In this document: piece by piece, positions 59,703-64,000 of the stretch | How positions within the stretch are numbered: position 1 is the first letter of the stretch | How the letters are laid out: each line of letters opens with the position of its first letter | Source: Streptomyces kaniharaensis | GTDB lineage: Bacteria > Actinomycetota > Actinomycetes > Streptomycetales > Streptomycetaceae | Length of the DNA: 64,000 nt | Assembly: GCF_009569385.1 (NCBI RefSeq) | Contig: NZ_WBOF01000002.1 | Coordinates: 682,001-746,000 of the forward strand | Direction: 5' to 3' | Made by a program: the position numbers and the translations under genes | The notes under the pieces: generated by a model | What the model was told of the DNA's origin: nothing | Databases searched by the model: none | The model's input: the letters and a program-made list of their open reading frames with translations, nothing else

Positions 59703-60308
59703 ATGTCAGGCGCAGAACCCGTGCGCCGCATCGGGCGTCTGGCTCATGTGAGATCACGCAGGAGAGCACTGGACGAGTTGGACGAGGAGGGCCTCGTCCG
59801 GCTGGTGGCCAGAGGTGACCGCGGGGCGTTCGACGAGTTGTACCGGCGCACGTCGCCGTGGCTGGCGGTGCGGTTGCGCCGTCGCTGCGCGGACGAGCAG
59901 ATCGTCGCCGAGGTCATGCAGGAGACCTATCTGGCGGTGTGGCGCGCGGCGGGCGCGTTCGCCGGGAGCGCGGTCGGTGGGACGGCCGTCGGATGGCTGT
60001 GGACGATCGCGGCGCGCCGCCTGGTCGACGCGTTCCGGCGCCGTGCCCACCACGCCGAACCGCCGGTCGCCGCTGCCGAACGGGCGGTGGTGCCCGCGGC
60101 GGAGGAGGAGGCACTGGCCGGGACCGTCGGCGGCGAGGTCGGCGACGCCCTGCGGCAACTGGCACCGGAACTGCGGCAGGTGTTGCAGGCCATGGTGCTC
60201 GACGGGCTTTCGGTCCGGGAGACCGCCGTGCTGCTCAGACTGCCCGAAGGCACGGTCAAGACCCGCGCCCGACGGGCCCGAATCGCGATGCGGGAGGCAC
60301 TGACATGA
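59703..60308 (+). CDS. ECF-family RNA polymerase sigma factor (201 aa)
   Basis: Region 2 spans DEEGLVRLVARGDRGAFDEL to VMQETYLAVWRAAGAF and RRLVDAFRRR. Region 4 spans LRQLAPELRQVLQAMVLDGL and SVRETAVLLRLPEGTVKTRA, with its HTH. The start ATG 59703 lies inside GTGACGCAGGTCATGTCA; an upstream frame reads through fragments. The stop overlaps the anti-sigma ATG. It likely directs this operon. Confidence 0.85.
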   Translation: MSGAEPVRRIGRLAHVRSRRRALDELDEEGLVRLVARGDRGAFDELYRRTSPWLAVRLRRRCADEQIVAEVMQETYLAVWRAAGAFAGSAVGGTAVGWLWTIAARRLVDAFRRRAHHAEPPVAAAERAVVPAAEEEALAGTVGGEVGDALRQLAPELRQVLQAMVLDGLSVRETAVLLRLPEGTVKTRARRARIAMREALT

Positions 60309-61132
60309 GCGGGGAACACGCGTCGATGCGGTTGCTCGACGACTACGCGCGTGGTGACGCGGCGATGGCCGCGGACACGGTATGGGCGTTGGAGGCCCAT
60401 CTGGAGACGTGCGCGCCGTGCCGGAGTCACCTGGCGGCCTGTGTGGCCACCGAGGCGCCCGGCATCGCCGCGCTCCTGGACACCGTCCGGGCCGCTCTGG
60501 AACCGCAGCTGGACGCGGCCGTCCCGGCGCCCTCGCGGCGACACCGCCCGAAGTGGGCGGCGGCCTGGCTGACTCCGGCCATGGCCCCGTGGTTGGCCAT
60601 GACCGTCGTCGTCACCCTGATGGCGCTGCTGCTGGACGCGGTCGCGCCGCCGACGTTCTCCGGCGACACCTCTCCCGTGTTGGCGATCGCGCCCGTGCTG
60701 CCGCTGTGCGGCGTCGCCGCATCGTGGTCGCGCGGCCTGGACCCGGCGCACGAACTGACGGCCTCGACCGCCCGGGCCGGCTTGCCCCTGCTCCTCAGGC
60801 GCACCACGGCGGTTCTCGTGGTGGTCCTGCCCGGGCTCCTGGTGGGGGGATGGCTGACCGGAACCATGACGGCCGCGCAGTGGCTGCTGCCCTCGCTGGC
60901 CTTCACCTCCACCGCACTGGCGCTGGGCAGCGTGGTCGGCGTGACCCGCGCCGCCGTCGGGCTGGCGGTCGCGTGGGGCGTCGTCGTCGTGGCACCCGCG
61001 TGGGCCACCGGCCGCGTCCCCCTTGCCCTGCGGCTGGTCCTCCAGCCCGACCAACTGCCCGTGTGGGGGCTGCTCCTCGCGCTCGGCACCGGCGCCGTGA
61101 TCGCCCGCAGAAACGCGTACTCAACGCTGTGA
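60305..61132 (+). CDS. Zinc-finger anti-sigma domain membrane protein (275 aa)
   Basis: MRLLDDYARGDAAMAADTVW with EAHLETCAPCRSHL is the ZAS-type HxxxCxxC zinc-binding motif of ECF anti-sigma factors. About six membrane helices follow (from WLAMTVVVTLMALLLDAV to LLLALGTGAVIARRNAY). Hence it is a fused anti-sigma and membrane domain. ATG 60305 overlaps the sigma stop, and the ABC ATPase begins 32 bp after its end. Confidence 0.8.
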   Translation: MSGEHASMRLLDDYARGDAAMAADTVWALEAHLETCAPCRSHLAACVATEAPGIAALLDTVRAALEPQLDAAVPAPSRRHRPKWAAAWLTPAMAPWLAMTVVVTLMALLLDAVAPPTFSGDTSPVLAIAPVLPLCGVAASWSRGLDPAHELTASTARAGLPLLLRRTTAVLVVVLPGLLVGGWLTGTMTAAQWLLPSLAFTSTALALGSVVGVTRAAVGLAVAWGVVVVAPAWATGRVPLALRLVLQPDQLPVWGLLLALGTGAVIARRNAYSTL

Positions 61133-61164
61133 AACCATCGTCGACCCTCGAAAGGGACCACCGC

Positions 61165-61974
61165 ATGACGCCCACCACGAGCGCGGCCGACACCGCGCCG
61201 AAGACCTACGCCTGGGAGATCCGCGCCAGCGGCATGAGAGTACGCGTCGGACGCAAGAAGATGGCCGTCGACGGACTCGACCTCTCCCTTGGCATCGGCA
61301 CCCACGGCCTCCTGGGGCCCAACGGAGCGGGAAAGACCACCCTGATCCGGACGCTGGCCACCGTGCTGCGCCCCACCGAGGGCGAACTGGAGATGCTCGG
61401 CACCTGCGTGGGCGCGATGGTCGACCACCGGGCCCTGCGCCGCAAAATCGGCTACCTGCCGCAGGAGTTCGGCTACTACAAGCGATTCACGGTGCGTGAG
61501 TTCGTCGAGTACATGGCCTGGCTGAAGGAGGTTCCCAAGGCGGACGTCCCCGCGGCCGTCCAGCGGGCCGTGGAACGGGTGGGCCTGGCGGACCGCGCCG
61601 ACCACCGGATGAAGACCCTGTCCGGGGGCATGGTGCGGCGGGCCGGCATCGCCCAGGCCATCGTCAACGATCCCGCGGTGCTGCTGCTGGACGAGCCGAC
61701 AGTCGGCCTGGACCCGGCGCAGCGGCTGCGCTTTCGCGAGCTGTTGCAGGAGTTGGGCCGCGACACCTGTGTGGTCGTCTCCACCCATCTGGTCGAGGAC
61801 GTCGCGGCCGCCTGTTCCGACGTGGTGCTCTTCGCCGCGGGCCGCCTCGTCTTCCAGGGCACGCCGGACGACCTGGCGGCGGCGGGCGGCCCCGAGTATC
61901 CGGGCGACAGCCCCCTGGAGCGCGGCTACTCGGCCCTGCTCCAGGGCTCCGAGCAGCCGGGAGGCACCTGGTGA
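61165..61974 (+). CDS. ABC transporter ATPase (269 aa)
   Basis: Walker A HGLLGPNGAGKTTLIRTLAT, Q-loop GYLPQEFGYYKRFTVREF, signature LSGGMVRRAGIAQAI, Walker B VLLLDEPTVGLD and VVVSTHLVEDVA complete an NBD. ATG 61165 is preceded by AAAGGGA. It overlaps the next gene by GTGA. It likely powers the two membrane proteins downstream. Confidence 0.9.
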   Translation: MTPTTSAADTAPKTYAWEIRASGMRVRVGRKKMAVDGLDLSLGIGTHGLLGPNGAGKTTLIRTLATVLRPTEGELEMLGTCVGAMVDHRALRRKIGYLPQEFGYYKRFTVREFVEYMAWLKEVPKADVPAAVQRAVERVGLADRADHRMKTLSGGMVRRAGIAQAIVNDPAVLLLDEPTVGLDPAQRLRFRELLQELGRDTCVVVSTHLVEDVAAACSDVVLFAAGRLVFQGTPDDLAAAGGPEYPGDSPLERGYSALLQGSEQPGGTW

Positions 61975-63368
61975 ACGGGCGGGTGCTGCGTATCGAGCTG
62001 AAGCGCTCCCTCGCCCCGTGGCCCGGCCTCGTCGTCCTGGGAGGCAGTCTGGCGGTCTTCTGCCTGATCGACGGGATCTGGTGGCAGGGCGACGCGGGAT
62101 GGACGGCCCAGTGGACTTCCATGGCCCTGTGGACCCGGTACCTGCTGGGCTTCTGGTGGCCGCTCGTGGTGGGCATGGGGGCGGTGTACGGGCTGCGCGA
62201 CTCCCGCTCGCGGATGGCCGAACTGCTGACGACCACGCCGCTGCCGGCCTGGCGCCGTGCGGCGCTGCCGGCCGGCGCGACGGCACTCGTGCTGGCGTCC
62301 GGCTTCGGCCTCCTGGCCCTCGTGGGCGGAGTCCAGGTGGCCCTGGGCGCCACCGCGTACACGAGTCTCGGCTGGCTGCCGATCTCGCTGGTGGCGGCGC
62401 TGTCCCTCGTCGCGGGGGCCGTGTTAGGCATGGGCGTCGCGCGGGCCGTGCCCTCCGTGCTTACCCCGCCGGCCCTGACGGTGTTCCTCTTGCTGACGGC
62501 CCTCCTCCTGCGGCAGAGCAATGAGGGGGCACTGCCGTCGAGCAGCGCGCCGAACCGGCTCGCCTTGCTGTTCCCGGTGACCGCGGAGCCGCGGGAGGTG
62601 CTGCTGACTCTGGCCGGCTCCGTGCACTTCGGCCAGACGCTCTGGCTGCTCGGCATGCTCTCGACCGGTTTCGCACTGCTGTCGGCCGCGACCCGCCGGG
62701 CCCGACTGCTCGCGGTGGCCCCCGTCCTGGCCGGCGCGGCGCTGGCCCTGCTGATCCTTCCGGCCACTCCGCGTGACACCTACGTCGTCGACAAGGCCGC
62801 CGCCACCCTGGTCTGCGACGGACCGGTGTGCGTGACGCAGGCCAACCGCTCACACCTGCCCGAGCTCGCGCCGCGCGGCAAGGACGCGCTGCGCGTGCTG
62901 CACGACGCCTTGGGTGACAAGGCACCGAACTCGGTGCGGGAGGATACCGAGCTGCGCGCGCTCGGCGACAACCGCGAACTCTCCGGCGACGTGGTGCTGG
63001 TCGACTTCGACGACCCGCTGATCGCCCATGCGACGGGGGCGGAACTGACCCGCCTCCTGGTCGCCCAGGGCCTGGCACCGAACTGCTCACCGCGCACGCC
63101 CTGGGAGGGCGGGGGGCAGGTCGACATCCCCGTACAGAGCATCGCCGCGAGCTGGGCCCTCGGCGATCACCAGTTCGAACCGCTGCAGAGGCCGGACTCC
63201 TACGCGTACTCACAACGTACATGGGCGGACGCCGACGTCGCCTGGCAGCGGCTGATGGCGCTGTCACCGGCCGAGCAGCGCTCGCGGATCGCCGAGGTGC
63301 ACACCGCCGCCCTCTCCTGCACGGGGTACAACGAGCTTTCGGTGCTGGCGGGAAAGGCGTCGCAATGA
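61971..63368 (+). CDS. ABC exporter membrane protein (465 aa)
   Basis: GTG 61971 overlaps the ATPase stop. About six membrane helices occupy residues ~15-260. A large extracytoplasmic C-terminal domain follows (DKAAATLVCDGPVCVTQANR; PNCSPRTPWEGGGQVDIPVQ) with paired Cys, and ends without a clear terminal helix. The layout resembles ABC-2 type permeases with an added exterior domain. Confidence 0.75.
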   Translation: MNGRVLRIELKRSLAPWPGLVVLGGSLAVFCLIDGIWWQGDAGWTAQWTSMALWTRYLLGFWWPLVVGMGAVYGLRDSRSRMAELLTTTPLPAWRRAALPAGATALVLASGFGLLALVGGVQVALGATAYTSLGWLPISLVAALSLVAGAVLGMGVARAVPSVLTPPALTVFLLLTALLLRQSNEGALPSSSAPNRLALLFPVTAEPREVLLTLAGSVHFGQTLWLLGMLSTGFALLSAATRRARLLAVAPVLAGAALALLILPATPRDTYVVDKAAATLVCDGPVCVTQANRSHLPELAPRGKDALRVLHDALGDKAPNSVREDTELRALGDNRELSGDVVLVDFDDPLIAHATGAELTRLLVAQGLAPNCSPRTPWEGGGQVDIPVQSIAASWALGDHQFEPLQRPDSYAYSQRTWADADVAWQRLMALSPAEQRSRIAEVHTAALSCTGYNELSVLAGKASQ

Positions 63369-63934
63369 GGTGGCTGATGCTGTACGCGCGTTCACGGCAG
63401 GTGCCCACCTCGGCCGCGGCGGTCGCGCTCGTCGCGCTGGCGGCGTGGGCCTTCAACCAGGACGGCGCGGGCTCGATGGAGGGGATCGCGGTCCTGGTCC
63501 TGACCGCGAACGTGGCGGCCGCTTCTGTCGGGCTCGGCGGGCAGGATTCCGCACTGGATCGCACGGCCGCGATCCGGTGGATGCCCCGGCGGGCGGCGCA
63601 CGTGCTGCTGGCCGGCGCGGTCGCCGGGGCGGCGCTGCTGGCGGTCCAGGCGGCGGGAGTGGGGCTCGCCCCCGCCGCGCTCGTCGTCCGGGACAGCGCG
63701 GGCCTGATCGGCCTGGCCGCGCTCGGGGCGGTGCTGTGCGGGGCACAGTTCGCATGGACCCTGCCGATCGGCTGGCTCGCGTTCACCCTCCTCGTCCCGG
63801 TTCCGCCCGGCATCGCGGGAGAGGTGGGCGGCTGGATGATCATTTCCCCCGCCACGACGGCGTCCGCCGCGACCGCGTGGGCCCTGCTGGCGACCGGCAC
63901 CGTGCTGTACGCCGCAGCAGGACCGAGACGGTAA
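63365..63934 (+). CDS. Second ABC-associated membrane protein (189 aa)
   Basis: Five to six helices (SAAAVALVALAAWAF; GIAVLVLTANVAAASVGLGG; AAHVLLAGAVAGAALLAVQA; LIGLAALGAVLCGAQFAWTL; ATTASAATAWALLATGTVLY). It overlaps the preceding stop and is the last gene of the operon. It may be a half of the permease. Confidence 0.7.
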   Translation: MRWLMLYARSRQVPTSAAAVALVALAAWAFNQDGAGSMEGIAVLVLTANVAAASVGLGGQDSALDRTAAIRWMPRRAAHVLLAGAVAGAALLAVQAAGVGLAPAALVVRDSAGLIGLAALGAVLCGAQFAWTLPIGWLAFTLLVPVPPGIAGEVGGWMIISPATTASAATAWALLATGTVLYAAAGPRR

Positions 63935-63949
63935 CGGACATGCCCCGCG

Positions 63950-63992
63950 CTGAGCGCTTCAGTTGGCAAAGCTCGCCAACTGAAGCGCTCAG
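63950..63992. terminator. Perfect 18-bp hairpin after the exporter operon
   Basis: Arms 63950-63967 and 63975-63992 are exact complements around a 7-nt loop. Each arm holds one copy of the 15-bp motif seen upstream of the sigma gene. It could be a terminator, a binding site, or both. No T-run follows within the window. Confidence 0.7.
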
Positions 63993-64000
63993 TCAGAGGT

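Noticed and set aside
1..64000. tRNA, rRNA, riboswitch or CRISPR loci
   Set aside because: I looked for cloverleaf-like segments, conserved rRNA words and regularly spaced repeats and found none I could support by eye; small tRNAs could still be missed without a covariance search.

Overview
The window looks like accessory DNA of a Streptomyces-type actinomycete, either a linear plasmid or a chromosome arm. The evidence is the very high G+C, frequent GTG and TTG starts, ATGA/GTGA start-stop overlaps inside operons, an actinobacterial Tad-type pilus cluster, an NB-ARC/TPR protein, LAxTG surface proteins, and a heavy load of decayed insertion sequences. I saw no rRNA, tRNA, CRISPR array or recognisable replication initiator. 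Everything is read from sequence motifs and recalled families; no database search was run.

Layout. 0-4.3 kb: inverted repeats, a decayed AAA ATPase, a surface-protein tail, and a first partition locus (parA1-parB1, minus strand). 4.3-16.8 kb: a lipoprotein/secreted-protein pair followed by a compact Tad-like operon: SAF/CpaB-like, TadZ-like, TadA, TadB, TadC, a small pilin, three TadE/G-like proteins, a LysM/BTAD membrane protein and a prepilin peptidase whose stop codon is the target of an IS630-family element. 18-22 kb: small unknown genes and a second copy of the lipoprotein/secreted-protein pair. 22-27.2 kb: an orphan RHS protein with a C-terminal tip resembling an ADP-ribosyltransferase, then two A+T-richer candidate immunity genes. 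27.2-32.6 kb: IS701 and Tn3 remnants, a nucleotidyltransferase gene pair, small membrane proteins and an Mrr-like nuclease. 33-36.3 kb: an NB-ARC/TPR gene, a DUF6879-like gene and a small partner. 36.9-45 kb: a thioredoxin/DsbD-like lipoprotein pair, an IS5-like transposase split around two unrelated genes, a DUF2975/HTH pair behind a perfect palindromic operator, a pentapeptide-repeat protein, an IS5 transposase and several gene fragments. 45-51 kb: an LAxTG surface protein and a MacB/FtsX-type ABC transporter. 51-57 kb: small genes, kinase and SDR debris, and a second partition locus (parA2-parB2). 57-64 kb: a nucleoside hydrolase, a zinc-ribbon protein, and an ECF sigma / anti-sigma / ABC exporter operon bracketed by copies of a 15-bp motif.

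The strongest observations concern the two partition loci. Each carries palindromic, presumably centromere-like sites with the shared core TCCGCGGA. In both loci the sites also lie inside the parB coding sequence, in the same reading phase, so that they are translated as FSAEN (locus 1) or LSADN (locus 2) in a low-complexity C-terminal region. ParA1 also has its deviant Walker A' segment placed before its Walker A segment, a swap of two adjacent blocks relative to the usual order. ParA2 carries an N-terminal extension that reads like two ribbon-helix-helix units.

Other systems worth testing are the duplicated lipoprotein/secreted-protein pair flanking the pilus cluster, the RHS tip with its immunity candidates, and the nucleotidyltransferase pair. 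Much of the rest is a graveyard of truncated or frameshifted genes, consistent with an accessory region shaped by repeated insertion and deletion.
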